From: Frankia alni ACN14a
GTDB taxonomy: Bacteria; Actinomycetota; Actinomycetes; Frankiales; Frankiaceae
Assembly (NCBI RefSeq): GCF_000058485.1
Contig: NC_008278.1
Span: forward strand, 6,070,962 to 6,134,961
Direction: 5' to 3'
DNA length: 64,000 nucleotides
Shown piece after piece: positions 20,001-28,731 of the stretch. The position numbers and the translations under genes were made by a program. Every line of letters starts with the position of its first letter. Position 1 is the stretch's first letter. The notes below the pieces were generated by a model. It saw only the letters and a list, made by a program, of their open reading frames with translations, searched no databases and was not told the origin of the DNA.

Positions 20001-21013
20001 GCCGGGATCGCCCGCGCCGCCGCCGACACCGTCACCGAATAGGCCATCCCCACCGTCGTGGGCACTCCGGCCTCGACCAGTCGGTGGGCCAGGCTCGCCT
20101 CGTCCCCGTGCTGCATCGCCGACTGGCACGCCGAGACCACCGCCACCGGCACCCGGTGCTCCGCCAGCAGGCCGGCAACCGCGCCCGCGGGAACAGGCTC
20201 GGCATCCCCGTCCCGCGCGGTCTCGAAGAACAGGAATCCCTGCTCGCCGTCGAACGCCTCGAACCGCCGCCGCAGGAACAACCCCTCCGCCGCCCACTGC
20301 CCTGCCGCCAGTTCGGCCTGCGTGGTGAACAGGCCGTGCAGGTCGAAATGAACCACGTGGTACCAACCTGATCCGTGCTCGGCACGCGCCTCGTCGAGAT
20401 GGTCGCGCAGCGCGTCCCACGTCCCCGGGCGGACCAGATCCACCTGCACCGGTACCGGAGCCTGCCGCAGCGCGTCCAGCAACGGCCGTGACAACGTCCG
20501 AAAACCCACGTCGGACGGGCCGTCCGGTCTCGCCGTGACCACCAGAATGTTCAACGTCGTCCGACCCGACACCCCCTCGAACCGGGCCGCCAACGGCTCC
20601 ACCCGCCGCGTCACCGGCAGCCGCACCGCCAGCGGTGAAGGCAGGTCGGGATCCCGCAGGGCCTCCCAGTGCAGGCGCTGGAATGCCGCCGACCCACTCA
20701 CCTCCACCCGGCAGCCGTCGAATCCCTGCTCCCGCATCCGCCGATAGTCATACGCCCCCGCGCCGCCGAAAACCTGGGTGAACAGCACCCGCCCGTACTC
20801 GGCGATCCGCGCCTCCGCTGCCCGCTCCAGATCCTTGTCGAGGAACGGATAGCGCAGGTGCTCCTCGAAATACCACGCCAACGACGCTTCGTCCCGCTCG
20901 TCGGCGGGATCACGTACATCGATGTCATAGTCGACACCGTCGTCGAACGCCAGTCGAACCGCGAACGACCCGTCGGGGCGACGTTCCCGCTCCCGGACGA
21001 CAACCGTGCCCAC
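17021..21013 (-). CDS. CHAT protease / NB-ARC ATPase / TPR (STAND-type) protein
   Basis: 1330 residues from GTG 21013, preferred because GGAGGGAG lies about seven bases upstream; an ATG 15 codons earlier is possible. Residues ~1-400 form a CHAT (caspase-like) domain: strands LNILVVTARPDG and WYHVVHFDLHG (catalytic His ~226), then VPVAVVSACQSAMQHGD (catalytic Cys ~296). An NB-ARC ATPase follows with YGFVGRDLDVQTVERRL, Walker A RGMAGAGKSALL (~449-456), Walker B HLLLVDNAES and TLALIGSREAEGW. From about 840 to the end are eleven nearly identical 40-residue tetratricopeptide repeats of the form Q-R-F-E-E-A-x-x-H-Y, giving a 120-bp periodicity in the DNA. The layout (protease effector, nucleotide switch, repeat sensor) is that of bacterial STAND proteins used in signalling or immunity. 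Trigger and substrate are unknown, and no partner gene is recognisable beside it. Confidence 0.88.
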   Translation of the reverse strand: MGTVVVRERERRPDGSFAVRLAFDDGVDYDIDVRDPADERDEASLAWYFEEHLRYPFLDKDLERAAEARIAEYGRVLFTQVFGGAGAYDYRRMREQGFDGCRVEVSGSAAFQRLHWEALRDPDLPSPLAVRLPVTRRVEPLAARFEGVSGRTTLNILVVTARPDGPSDVGFRTLSRPLLDALRQAPVPVQVDLVRPGTWDALRDHLDEARAEHGSGWYHVVHFDLHGLFTTQAELAAGQWAAEGLFLRRRFEAFDGEQGFLFFETARDGDAEPVPAGAVAGLLAEHRVPVAVVSACQSAMQHGDEASLAHRLVEAGVPTTVGMAYSVTVSAAARAIPALYGRLAAQADPVAAVHVARRRLFEEPARQAYFNEELTLEDWMLPVLYRQRPVDLRLREMTGPESERFYARQAAVADEPATEYGFVGRDLDVQTVERRLLLDDVRNVLLVRGMAGAGKSALLAHLGWWWQRTGLVDEVFRFSYEDQAWTAGQIVREIGRRLLDPVEQARLDALSEDAQLEKIAGLLRSRRHLLLVDNAESITASPASIPHALPEPEQQRLRLLLGRLRGGRTLALIGSREAEGWLAPGTFTDNVYLLPGLDPQAARDLAGRILIRHGATRHREDPDQRAALDRLIDLLGGYPLPLTAVLPVLAGATPTGVLDDLDTGERDADPVGLVRTAIEYSYGKLDPALQQSLLLLAPFTAVVPTGASLAHYQEILAGFPAIAALGPLDLAGAVEHAVGVGLATPHPHLSDMVQVQPVLPYFLRTRIRDLPHRADAADAHYQFYCGIGEWAQQLLISQAAEERTLGRAVTAASYANLQGALTHALTTAQPVLPVLVPLDSYLGQTQQHHPRLHLITRTIGAYPDPGTASGREEIAHLHHLAGIVAEEQRQFDEAEIHYRTALDLRLEAGDENNAAATYHQLGKLAQMQRQFEQADAHYRSSLDLFLNFGDEPGAASTYHQLGTLAVDRRRFQEAETYLRRSLDLKLKIGDEHGAAGIYHNLGIAAQQQRRFEEAGTHYQHALDLLRTFGDRDGVAHTYYQLGTVAQAQGQFEQADAHYRRSLDLTLAAGNEHGAALAYHQLGAIAVDQRRFEEADLNYRRFLDLSLKVGDERGATLGYYGLGRIAQEQQRFEDAETHYGHALDLFLKSGDEYNAALTHRQLGAIAQGRQRFQEAETHQRHALDLFLKLGDDHSAALIYFYLGLGADRQQRFEESEAHYRQSVTLFLKSGDEHGAALIHHNLGLLTKEQQRFEEAEGHYRHATALFVKTGDDVLAARTYHEFGLLLQELQRFEEADTLYRRSLDLFLKVGDEHGATLTHGQLDRLAEERRR

Positions 21014-21305
21014 CGTCCACTCCCTCCGGGACCAGCTTCCCGGGGCCGGGGCACGCACGATGACGACTCCGACCGGCCGACACGCCGAATTTTACCCGCC
21101 GCGTACAACAAAGGGTGCCATCACCGAAAAGAATGGCGTGACGCGACCGGCGGATTCCGGCGTCCGACCGGAGACTCCGGGTGTCGGCTCCCGCTTTCGG
21201 CTCCCGCTGTCGGGTTCTGCTGTTCTCGCGACGGCCGGGTGAGCCCCGGATTCTCGGCTCGGAAGCGGAGCACGCGGGCCGAGGCCTGCGAGTCAGGGGC
21301 AGGGA

Positions 21306-22409
21306 TCAGGGGGCGACGGGACGGCCGCGCAGGACGATGAGGTCGGGGGCGGCGAGGACGCCGACGTCGGCGCGCGGGTCGGCGGGGTAGACGACCAGGT
21401 CGGCGGGGGCGCCCTCGGTGAGCGCCGGATGCCCCAGCCACGCCCGCGCCGACCAGGTGGCCGCGGACAGCGCGGCCTGTGCCGGCAGGCCGGCGCGGCG
21501 TAGCTCGGCGACCTCGGCGGCGACCAGGCCGTGCGGCAGGCTGCCCCCGGCGTCGGTGCCGACGTACAGGGGGATCCCGGCGTCGTGGGCGGCCCGCACC
21601 GTGTCATACCGGCGAGCGTGCAGGGCCCGCATGTGCCGGGCGTAGGCGGGGAACTTCTCCTCGGCGCCGCGGGCGATGCCCTCGAAGGTGGCGATGTTGA
21701 CCAGGGTCGGGACGATCGCGACCCCCCGCTCGGCGAACAGCGGGATCGTGTCCTCGGTGAGCCCGGTGGCGTGCTCGATGCAGTCGATGCCCGCCTCGAC
21801 GAGGTCGGCGAGCGAGTCCTCCGCGAAGCAGTGAGCGGTCACCCGGGCGCCGGCCGCGTGCGCCGCGTCGATCGCCGCCTTCGCGGCGTCCGCGGGCCAG
21901 CAGGGCGCGAGGTCCCCGACGCCGCGGTCGATCCAGTCCCCGACGAGCTTGACCCAGCCGTCGCCGCGACCGGCCTGGGTGACGACCTCGGCCACCAGGT
22001 CGTCCGGCTCGACCTCGGCGGCGTAGTTGCGGAGGTAGCGGCGGGGACGGGCGATGTGCCGGCCGGCGCGCACCAGGCGGGGCAGGTCGTCGCGGTCGTC
22101 GACCCAGCGGGTGTCCGCCGGGGAGCCGGCGTCGCGCAGCAGCAGCGCGCCGGCCGCCCGGTCGGTGGTGATCTGTTCCTCCGCGGTCGGCCGGTCCACG
22201 GCGCCGCCGGCGTCGAGGCCGACGTGGCAGTGCGCGTCGACCAGGCCGGGCAGCGCCCACCCGGACACCGTGCGCACGTCCCGGGCGGCGGTGCCGGTCG
22301 GCGCGGTGAAGCTGATGCGACCGTCGACGACCCACAGCTCGTCGCGGACCTCCTGCGGCCCGACCAGCACCGCGCCCCGGATCCGCAGCGCCGGCGGAAT
22401 CACCACCAC
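21306..22409 (-). CDS. Metal-dependent amidohydrolase (imidazolonepropionase/prolidase-like)
   Basis: 367 residues from GTG 22409, chosen because GGGAG is seven bases upstream; the frame is open further but the upstream text is repetitive (two copies of GTCGGGAGCGGGCAG). The composite beta-domain precedes ALPGLVDAHCHVG (metal-binding HxH at strand 1). The further metal and catalytic residues expected for a subtype I amidohydrolase follow: Lys in GWVKLVGDW, His in VTAHCFAE, His in IDCIEHATG and Asp in YVGTDAGGS. Family members hydrolyse C-N bonds in cyclic amides, dipeptides or related compounds; the substrate is not assignable. It stands alone between the CHAT gene and the Roadblock gene, all on the minus strand. 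Confidence 0.82.
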   Translation of the reverse strand: MVVIPPALRIRGAVLVGPQEVRDELWVVDGRISFTAPTGTAARDVRTVSGWALPGLVDAHCHVGLDAGGAVDRPTAEEQITTDRAAGALLLRDAGSPADTRWVDDRDDLPRLVRAGRHIARPRRYLRNYAAEVEPDDLVAEVVTQAGRGDGWVKLVGDWIDRGVGDLAPCWPADAAKAAIDAAHAAGARVTAHCFAEDSLADLVEAGIDCIEHATGLTEDTIPLFAERGVAIVPTLVNIATFEGIARGAEEKFPAYARHMRALHARRYDTVRAAHDAGIPLYVGTDAGGSLPHGLVAAEVAELRRAGLPAQAALSAATWSARAWLGHPALTEGAPADLVVYPADPRADVGVLAAPDLIVLRGRPVAP

Positions 22410-22642
22410 CTGCCCGCTCCCGACCTGCCCGCTCCCGACCGGCCTGCTCCCGAGTGAGCCGCCCCCGCTCCGCAACCTTCCGTCCCGGGGATGGCCAGCC
22501 TGGTTTCGACCAGTGTTGTCACATTCGCCTCCGCTGCTCCGTCGAGCCAAGTCTGCCCTCTTCCCGACGAAGCAGCGCGCCCCGGCCCGCGCTGTGGCCG
22601 GTGCGCGGGGATCCGGCCGGGGCCGGGGCGGCGATGCCGGCG

Positions 22643-23014
22643 TCAGACGTCGAGCTGGGCCTCGACGGCACGCAGGCGGTGGCGGGCCAGCGCGAGGTTC
22701 GCCCGCCCCTTGTCCAGCACCAGGTAGAGGAACAGGCCGCGGCCGGAGTGACTCTGCAGCAGGCGGATCAGATGGTACTGGCGGCCGAGCGTGATGAGGA
22801 TGTCCTCGATGGTGTCCTGCAGGCCGAGGCTCTCCATCGTCCGCAGCTTCGCCCGGATGACTTCGGTGTTACCGGCGGCGGCCACCTCCAGGTCGAGGGT
22901 GTGCGCGTTTCCGGCCGTGCCGAGGGTCATGCCGCTGGTGAAATCGACGAGGGCCGCCCCGAGCGCGCCCCCGATCTCCAACGACTCCTTCAGGGCTATA
23001 TCGACACTGTTCAT
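22643..23014 (-). CDS. Roadblock/LC7-domain protein
   Basis: 123 residues from ATG 23014, with a strong ribosome site GGGAGG four bases upstream; the frame is open further upstream but unsupported. The segment GGALGAALVDFTSGMTLGTAGN (residues ~13-34) is the first beta-hairpin of the Roadblock/LC7 fold, followed by the long helix VIRAKLRTMESLGLQDTIEDIL and the final strands YHLIRLLQSHSGRGLFLYLVLD. In actinobacteria such proteins usually sit in operons with an MglA-like small GTPase, a histidine kinase and a DUF742 protein. None of those partners is next to it here, so this is an orphan copy. Likely a cytoplasmic dimer acting as a GTPase regulator; specific role unknown. Confidence 0.75.
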   Translation of the reverse strand: MNSVDIALKESLEIGGALGAALVDFTSGMTLGTAGNAHTLDLEVAAAGNTEVIRAKLRTMESLGLQDTIEDILITLGRQYHLIRLLQSHSGRGLFLYLVLDKGRANLALARHRLRAVEAQLDV

Positions 23015-23475
23015 ATCGCCTCCCGCGTTGTCGAGGTGGATGGCGGCGCCGACGCCACCGTCCGTGTGCACCGACGTGGGCTCACGCGAACCGCGCGTCG
23101 ACAATCGTCCCCGCATCACAGTCCCTCGCAGACTTCAAACCGCCCGATCTACGACTGCTCATCCAACTTTAAACGGCCGCGACCGGAACGCACGAGGCTG
23201 AACCAAAAAGGTACGTCCGCGGACAGAGAGACCACATTGACCTGGCCTCCACCGATGCGCGATCACCGTGCCACCGAACCGTCGGGCACTGAATTAACAT
23301 GCAGAAATGAATACGAAGATTGGTCTTCGACGGTGGAGATATCCATCGGACGGCGTGGGGGCCGCCCGAGAGCCGTCGACGGCCCCCCCGTCGCCGCGGG
23401 ATCCGCCTGGGCGGCAGCGCATCTCCCCCTGCTCGGGCGCCATGATCCGGTGTTGCGCGGGGTAGGAGCGGCGGC
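23015..23475. promoter_or_regulatory. Divergent intergenic region, promoter not resolved
   Basis: 461 bp between the divergent Roadblock and lipoprotein genes. It contains a relatively AT-rich patch (23160-23330, with TTTAAAC, CCAAAAAGG and GAATTAACATGC) that stands out from the GC-rich surroundings and is the likely site of both promoters. No repeat, gene or known operator was recognised. Confidence 0.4.
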
Positions 23476-24591
23476 ATGGCCGATCACCGAGCGACAGTGC
23501 ACCGGGGCAGCCTTCGGCACGACGACTCGCGGCACGACGACTCGCGCCGCGGCGGCGGGCAGCGCGGGTGGCGAGGTGCGCTGCCGGTCGTGGTGCTGGG
23601 CCTCCTGCTGCTCGTCTCGGTGCTCGGGGCGGGATGCGGCTCGCAGCCGACGGGCGCGCGGCAGACCGCGGCGGCGCAGCGCGCACCCGCAGCCGGCGCC
23701 ACCAGCCCGGTCGGCCCCGGCAGGGAGCAGCGGGGATCGACGCCCGAGGCCGGTGCGGTCGGACACGGGGACGAGCCGGGGCGGCCCGCGGCCGGGGGCG
23801 TCAGCGCGCCGCAGCTGCCGATGGGCGGGCGCACGCTGCTGCCGCGCTACCGGATCGTGGCGCACTACGGCTCGGTGGGCGGTGGTGCGCTCGGCGTGCT
23901 CGGCGAGGGAACGCCGGAGCAGGCGGCGCAGCGCGTGCTCGCGGCCGCGGCGCCCTTCGCCGCGGGCGGCCGGCCGGTGCAGCCGGCGATGGAGCTCATC
24001 ACGACCGTCGCGTCGGCCTCACCCGGCCCGGACGGGCTGTACAGCTCCGCGCTGCCGGCGGCCGCGGTCGAGCCGTACCTCGCCGCCGCCCGGGCGCACC
24101 GGATGCTGCTCATCCTCGACCTGCAGCCCGGGCGCGGGCGTTTTCTGGACCAGGCGCGGCGGTACGAGCAATTCCTGCGGGAGCCGGACGTCGGGCTTGC
24201 CCTCGACCCGGAATGGAAGATGGGGCCGGACCAGATCCCCGGTCGCCAGATCGGCAGCAGTGACGCGGCCGGACTGAACGAGGTCTCGGCCTGGCTCGCC
24301 GATCTCACCCGTGCGCGCAATCTGCCACAGAAACTGTTCGTGATACATCAGTTCACCGAATCGATGCTGCCCGACCGGGCGGCCATCGCCGCCCGCCCCG
24401 AACTCGCCACCGTCTTCCACATCGACGGGTTCGGCGTCCGTCAGGACAAACTCGACAAGTACGCGCTGCTGGCAGCCAGAGCGCCGTTCTTCACCGGATT
24501 CAAGCTCTTCCTCGACGAGGACACGAACATGTTCAGTCCGGCGGAGACGCTCACCCTCACGCCCCCGCCGGACCTCATCACCTACCAGTGA
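23476..24591 (+). CDS. Putative lipoprotein of unknown function
   Basis: 371 residues from ATG 23476 (GGAG seven bases upstream). The N-terminus is basic and His/Asp/Arg-rich, then a hydrophobic stretch VVVLGLLLLVSVLGAGC ends in the lipobox LGAGC near residue 53. A 60-residue low-complexity linker follows. The C-terminal 240 residues are compact: LLPRYRIVAHYGSVGGG, RMLLILDLQPGRGRFLDQARRYEQFL, VGLALDPEWKM and KLFVIHQFTESML are spaced like beta-strands of a TIM barrel with acidic residues at strand ends (LALDPEW, HIDGFG). That pattern is reminiscent of a glycoside-hydrolase-like barrel, but I cannot name the family. Divergent from the Roadblock gene and 7 bp from the convergent DUF839 gene. Confidence 0.7.
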   Translation: MADHRATVHRGSLRHDDSRHDDSRRGGGQRGWRGALPVVVLGLLLLVSVLGAGCGSQPTGARQTAAAQRAPAAGATSPVGPGREQRGSTPEAGAVGHGDEPGRPAAGGVSAPQLPMGGRTLLPRYRIVAHYGSVGGGALGVLGEGTPEQAAQRVLAAAAPFAAGGRPVQPAMELITTVASASPGPDGLYSSALPAAAVEPYLAAARAHRMLLILDLQPGRGRFLDQARRYEQFLREPDVGLALDPEWKMGPDQIPGRQIGSSDAAGLNEVSAWLADLTRARNLPQKLFVIHQFTESMLPDRAAIAARPELATVFHIDGFGVRQDKLDKYALLAARAPFFTGFKLFLDEDTNMFSPAETLTLTPPPDLITYQ

Positions 24592-24598
24592 ACGGCGC

Positions 24599-25933
24599 TC
24601 AGCCTCGCCACCACGGCCCGGTGATGGCCACCGTGAGGCCGTCGCCCTGGACGTTGGCGTACAGCCAGCGGCCGTCCTGGGAGAAGGTGGCGCCGGCCCA
24701 CTCGCTGTCGCTGCCGGCGTTGCGGGCGAGCGGGTAGGGGGTGCCGTCCGCCGAGGGGGCGACAAGGTAGTTCTCGCCGTCGCCGTCCTCGCAGAGCACG
24801 ATCCCGCCGAGCGGCGAGACGGTGATGTTGTCGGGCCCGTCGAACCGGCCGCCCGGCTCCAGGCGCAGGACGAGTTCCAGGGTGGAGTGCTTCGGGTCGA
24901 ACCGCCAGACCTGCCCGGAGTGGTCGGTTGCGGCGCCGTCGGCCTTCTTCGCGTAGCTGGAGACGATGTACGCGGTGTCCCCGGACCAGAAGATGCCCTC
25001 GGCCTTCGGCACCCGGGTGATCTTCGCGGCGTCGAACTGCGACCGGACCGACACCGTGGTCGCGTCGGGGTCGGGCACGTCCACCCAGGTGACGGCCAGC
25101 TTGGTGCGCAGCTCCCGCACCGCGGACAGGTCGCGCACGTCGGGCACCGACAGCGCCTGCAGCGTTCCGCCGGCCCGCAGGCTGCCGGGGCCGCCGAGCG
25201 GGCGGCGCGGCAGGAATCGGTAGAGCAGGCCATAGGGCTTGGAGGCGTCTTCGGTGAGGTAGACGATGCCGGATCGCGGGTCGATCGCCACCGCCTCGTG
25301 CGGGAAGCGGCCGAGCGCCGTCAGCGGCACCGGGGCGGCGTCGCGCAGCCGGCCGAAGGGATCGACCTCGAACACGTAACCGTGCTTCTTGGTCAGCACC
25401 GCCTCGGTGGCCGGGGTCGCCTCGGTCTCCTCGCAGGACAGCCAGGTCCGCCACGGCGTGCCGCCGCCGGCGCAGTTGCGGTAGGTGCCGGCGAGGCTCG
25501 GCACGTGGCCGAGCAGCCGGTCGCCCGCGACCGTGAGGGTCGTCGTCCCGCCGGGGCAGGCCGGGTCGTAGACGAGGCCGTCGCGGTGCGGCACCGCCGG
25601 GATGTCGGTTCCCGGCGACAGCTCGTGGTTGCGCACCAGCACGCTGCGCCCGAATCCGCCGGGGAAGGCGAACATGCCGTCATGCGACCCGGGCACCGCG
25701 CCGCCGCCGTCGAGCGTGTCCTTGCCGGCGCGTGAGAACACCGAGTAACGGAAGCCGGCAGGCAGGTCGACGACCTTCTTCGGATCCGCGACGAGCTCCC
25801 CGTACCCGCGGAAGGCCTTCGGCGTCGCGGCGTTCGCGGTGCCCGCGAAGACGGCGTCCACCGCCCCGGCCAAGGCGAAGCCGAGGCCGGCGGTCCCCGC
25901 GCCGGCCATCAGCTGTCGACGGTTCACAACCAT
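24599..25933 (-). CDS. Tat-exported PhoX/DUF839-family protein (second paralogue)
   Basis: 444 residues from ATG 25933, with AGGAGG six bases upstream. The signal is of Tat type (MVVNRRQLMAGAG followed by GFALAGAVDAVFAGTANAA). Mature-domain motifs: AFPGGFGRSVLVRNHELSPG, NCAGGGTPWRTWLSCEETE, GRFPHEAVAIDP, IVYLTEDASKPYGLLYRF, FDGPDNITVSPLGGIVLCEDG and FSQDGRWLYANVQGDG. These are the conserved blocks of PhoX-like phosphatases, and RNHE plus SCEE are the metal-site segments. It is closer to classical PhoX-like proteins than the shorter gene at 7.9 kb, which has YVSNSE in place of VRNHE. Likely secreted phosphatase; regulation by phosphate was considered, but no clear Pho box is visible upstream. 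Confidence 0.85.
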   Translation of the reverse strand: MVVNRRQLMAGAGTAGLGFALAGAVDAVFAGTANAATPKAFRGYGELVADPKKVVDLPAGFRYSVFSRAGKDTLDGGGAVPGSHDGMFAFPGGFGRSVLVRNHELSPGTDIPAVPHRDGLVYDPACPGGTTTLTVAGDRLLGHVPSLAGTYRNCAGGGTPWRTWLSCEETEATPATEAVLTKKHGYVFEVDPFGRLRDAAPVPLTALGRFPHEAVAIDPRSGIVYLTEDASKPYGLLYRFLPRRPLGGPGSLRAGGTLQALSVPDVRDLSAVRELRTKLAVTWVDVPDPDATTVSVRSQFDAAKITRVPKAEGIFWSGDTAYIVSSYAKKADGAATDHSGQVWRFDPKHSTLELVLRLEPGGRFDGPDNITVSPLGGIVLCEDGDGENYLVAPSADGTPYPLARNAGSDSEWAGATFSQDGRWLYANVQGDGLTVAITGPWWRG

Positions 25934-26203
25934 GTTTGTCCTCCTCCGGCGCCGGTCCCATCGACGCCGCAGGGAACGCTGTCAGCCGAACATGGCCGGA
26001 GATCGACACGGACGGAAACATCAGTGCACGTACAACCGACCGAGACCCTCGCCCACCGTCACCGAGATGGCCAGCCGCCCCGGCCCGCCGACCAGCCCCG
26101 ATGGCGGGCGGGGCCATCGGGGTAGACGGGCTCCGCTCGACCGAACCGACCCGCCACCCGAGCACGGCCCCTCCAGCTCGGCCGCCCACGCCGCCACCAC
26201 CAG

Positions 26204-26733
26204 ACACGCGACGCCGACACCAGCGCCGAGGCCACCGGCCTCACCCTGCTTGCCTTCCCGGTCGCCATGGGCATCGCGGGGCCGATCGGTGGGCGCCTGG
26301 CCGACCGGGCCGGCTCCCGGCCAGTCGCAGTTGCGGGCGCCGCGCTGACCACCGTCGGGCTGGTGCTCCTGGCACCCCTCGGCACCGCATGGTCACCGGC
26401 CGAGGTGGCCGTCCGGCTCGCACTCGCCGGTACCGGCATGGGTCTGTACGGCGGCCGGCGCAGACGCTGGTGATGACCGCCGCGCCACCGGACCGGATCG
26501 CCACCGCGGGATCGATCGTCCAGCTCGCCCGCAGCCTCGGCTTCGCCATGGGCCCGGCGGTGGCCACTGCCGCCTGGGCGCTGGGTGGCAGAGCTGAGGC
26601 CGGCACCCGGATCGGGCTCGGCATCGCCGCGCTGGCCGCCTTCGCAGCCGTGCTGCTGCTTGCCCGCCCACGCCCGGCTGCGCCGCTGGTGCCGTCCGAG
26701 CCGCCCGTTCCCGCCGGCCCACCGATCGGCTGA
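26204..26733 (+). pseudogene. MFS transporter remnant, frameshifted and lacking its N-terminal half
   Basis: The frame around 26204-26455 reads TLLAFPVAMGIAGPIGGRLAD followed by the R-A-G-S-R-P loop, the typical start of the second six-helix half of a drug-efflux MFS protein (G-x-L-A-D-R motif between helices). After GMGLYGG near 26453 the reading moves to another phase and continues as QTLVMTAAPPDRIATAGSIV and SLGFAMGPAVATAAWALGG up to TGA 26731-26733, which is the expected remainder of the same protein. One missing base in the GGC-GGC-CGG stretch explains the shift. No start codon or N-terminal helices exist upstream. The remnant immediately precedes asnB and may be a lost exporter of the same cluster. 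Confidence 0.8.
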
Positions 26734-26823
26734 CCCGAGGCCCTGCTTCGGCCAGCCCTGCCACGTGCAATCCGACGAGGCCGCATTCGCCCCGCCGGCC
26801 CCGCAGAGAACAGGAGGCCCGAC

Positions 26824-28665
26824 ATGTGCGGCATCACCGGGTGGGTGTCGTTCGGCCAGGACGACTACGAACAGAAGACGGTCATCGAGGCGATGACGGC
26901 CACGCTGCGGCGGCGTGGGCCCGATGCGGGCGGCACCTGGGTCGGCGCCCACGCCGCGATCGGTCACCGCCGCCTCGCCGTCATCGATCTTGTGGGCGGC
27001 GTCCAGCCCATGGTCAGCGACCAGGACGGAGCCGAGACCGTCCTGACCTACAGCGGCGAGATCTACAACCATCACGAGCTGCGGGGCGAGCTCGTCCGGC
27101 GCGGCCACACCCTGCGCACCCGCAGCGACACCGAGGTGGTTCTGCACGCCTACCTGGAGTGGGGCGACCTTCTCGTTGATCGCCTGGAGGGGATGTACGC
27201 GTTCGCGGTGTGGGACGAGCGGGCGGGGCGCCTGCTGCTCGTCCGCGACCGACTGGGGGTGAAGCCCCTGTTCTATGCCGAGATCCCCGGCGGCGTCGTC
27301 TTCGGATCCGAACCGAAGGCGCTGTTCTGTCATCCGCTGGTGCGCCCCCGGGTCAACGCCGACGGACTGCGGGAGGCCTACAGCCTGTTGTTCAACACCG
27401 GACCGACGGTGTGGACGGGGGTTCGGGAGCTGGCGCCCGGTGCCCTGGCCACGTTCGGCCCGCACGGCCTGACCGAACGGACCTACTGGGCACTGGATGC
27501 CGCTGCGATGGCTGCCGTCTCACCCCAGGCGGCCGTCGAGCAGGTACGCGTCCATCTGGAGCGCGCCACCGCCGCCCAGCTTGAGGCGGATGTCCCACTC
27601 TGCAGCCTGCTGTCCGGCGGGTTGGACTCCACCGTTCTCACCGCGCTGCTCGCCGACGAGCTGCGCCGCCGCGAAGGGCCGCACGCCCGCATCCGTTCCT
27701 TCGCCGTCGACTACAGCGACCAGGCCGTCCAGTTCACCGGCGACGTCCTGCGGACCGGCCACGACGCCCCGTACGCCGTGGAAGCGAGCCGGTACATCGG
27801 CACCGACCACAGCACCGTCGTGCTCGACCCCCACACACTGCTCGACCCCGAGCACCGGCTGGCCGTCGTCGCCGCCCGTGACTCACCGATCGGGGTCGGC
27901 GACATGGACACCTCGCTCTACGTGCTGTTCGGGAAGATCGCCCAATCCTCGACGGTGGCCCTGTCGGGCGAAGCCGCAGACGAGGTCTTCGGTGGCTACC
28001 CGTGGTTCCACTCGCCCGCGGCGCTGTCGGCACCGACCTTTCCCTGGCTGCTGGTGACCGGCGACGAAGCGGCGATGCCGCTGCATCCAGATCTGGCGGC
28101 CACCCTGCGAATCGAGGAGTTCCGGGCGGACACCTACCGCGACGCTCTCGCCGCTGTGCCACACCTCGACGGCGAGGACCCGACCGAACACCGTCAGCGC
28201 GAGATGGCCCACCTGTCACTGACTCGCTGGCTTCGTCAGCTCCTGCACCGCAAGGACCGGCTCAGCATGGCCCAGGGCATCGAGGTGCGCGTGCCGTACT
28301 GCGACCACCGACTCGTCGAGTATGCCTTCGGCGTCCCCTGGGCGGTCAGAAGTTTCGACGGCAGGGAGAAAAGCCTCCTGCGTGCGGCCGGCGCCGGCCG
28401 CTGCCCCGAGTCGGTCCTGATCCGGGAGAAGAACCACTACCCGACCACCCACCACCCCGACTACAACCGTGGGCTGCAGGCGATGGCCCTGGATGCCCTG
28501 GACGCCCACGGCGGCCGGGTGCGTGACCTGGCCGACGTGAGTCGCCTCCGACCGCTGATCGACGGGCCGCCCGAGCGGCTGGAGTGGGGTCAGCGGCTGA
28601 GCCTCGAACGCGTTGTCGACCTCGCCCTATGGCTCGACCACCACCACCCGGAACTCACCCTCTGA
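26824..28665 (+). CDS. asnB: Asparagine synthetase B-type (glutamine-hydrolysing) amidotransferase
   Basis: 613 residues from ATG 26824 (AGGAGG six bases upstream). The mature N-terminus begins with the catalytic nucleophile (MCGITGWVSF, Cys2), with RRRGPDAGGTWV, IGHRRLAVIDL and SGEIYNHHELR marking the glutaminase domain. The synthetase domain has the PP-loop SGGLDSTV near residue 263 and SGEAADEVFGGYPWF, both typical of AsnB. Full length and apparently active: ATP + aspartate (or another carboxylate) + glutamine give the amide. Sixty-six bases downstream lies the P450/isocyanide-synthase chimera with its own AGGAGG, so they are probably co-transcribed. In secondary-metabolite clusters AsnB homologues amidate carboxyl groups of products, so the substrate may not be aspartate. 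A housekeeping role cannot be excluded. Confidence 0.92.
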   Translation: MCGITGWVSFGQDDYEQKTVIEAMTATLRRRGPDAGGTWVGAHAAIGHRRLAVIDLVGGVQPMVSDQDGAETVLTYSGEIYNHHELRGELVRRGHTLRTRSDTEVVLHAYLEWGDLLVDRLEGMYAFAVWDERAGRLLLVRDRLGVKPLFYAEIPGGVVFGSEPKALFCHPLVRPRVNADGLREAYSLLFNTGPTVWTGVRELAPGALATFGPHGLTERTYWALDAAAMAAVSPQAAVEQVRVHLERATAAQLEADVPLCSLLSGGLDSTVLTALLADELRRREGPHARIRSFAVDYSDQAVQFTGDVLRTGHDAPYAVEASRYIGTDHSTVVLDPHTLLDPEHRLAVVAARDSPIGVGDMDTSLYVLFGKIAQSSTVALSGEAADEVFGGYPWFHSPAALSAPTFPWLLVTGDEAAMPLHPDLAATLRIEEFRADTYRDALAAVPHLDGEDPTEHRQREMAHLSLTRWLRQLLHRKDRLSMAQGIEVRVPYCDHRLVEYAFGVPWAVRSFDGREKSLLRAAGAGRCPESVLIREKNHYPTTHHPDYNRGLQAMALDALDAHGGRVRDLADVSRLRPLIDGPPERLEWGQRLSLERVVDLALWLDHHHPELTL

Positions 28666-28731
28666 CACCCGGCGGACTCACCGCCGTCGAACCACTCCGT
28701 GACCATCCGGACCGCATCCCAGGAGGTCCCC

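Noticed and set aside
25934-26060. Pho box upstream of the DUF839 gene
   Set aside because: GTTCGGC and GTTCCCT occur near each other but not with the 11-bp direct-repeat spacing.
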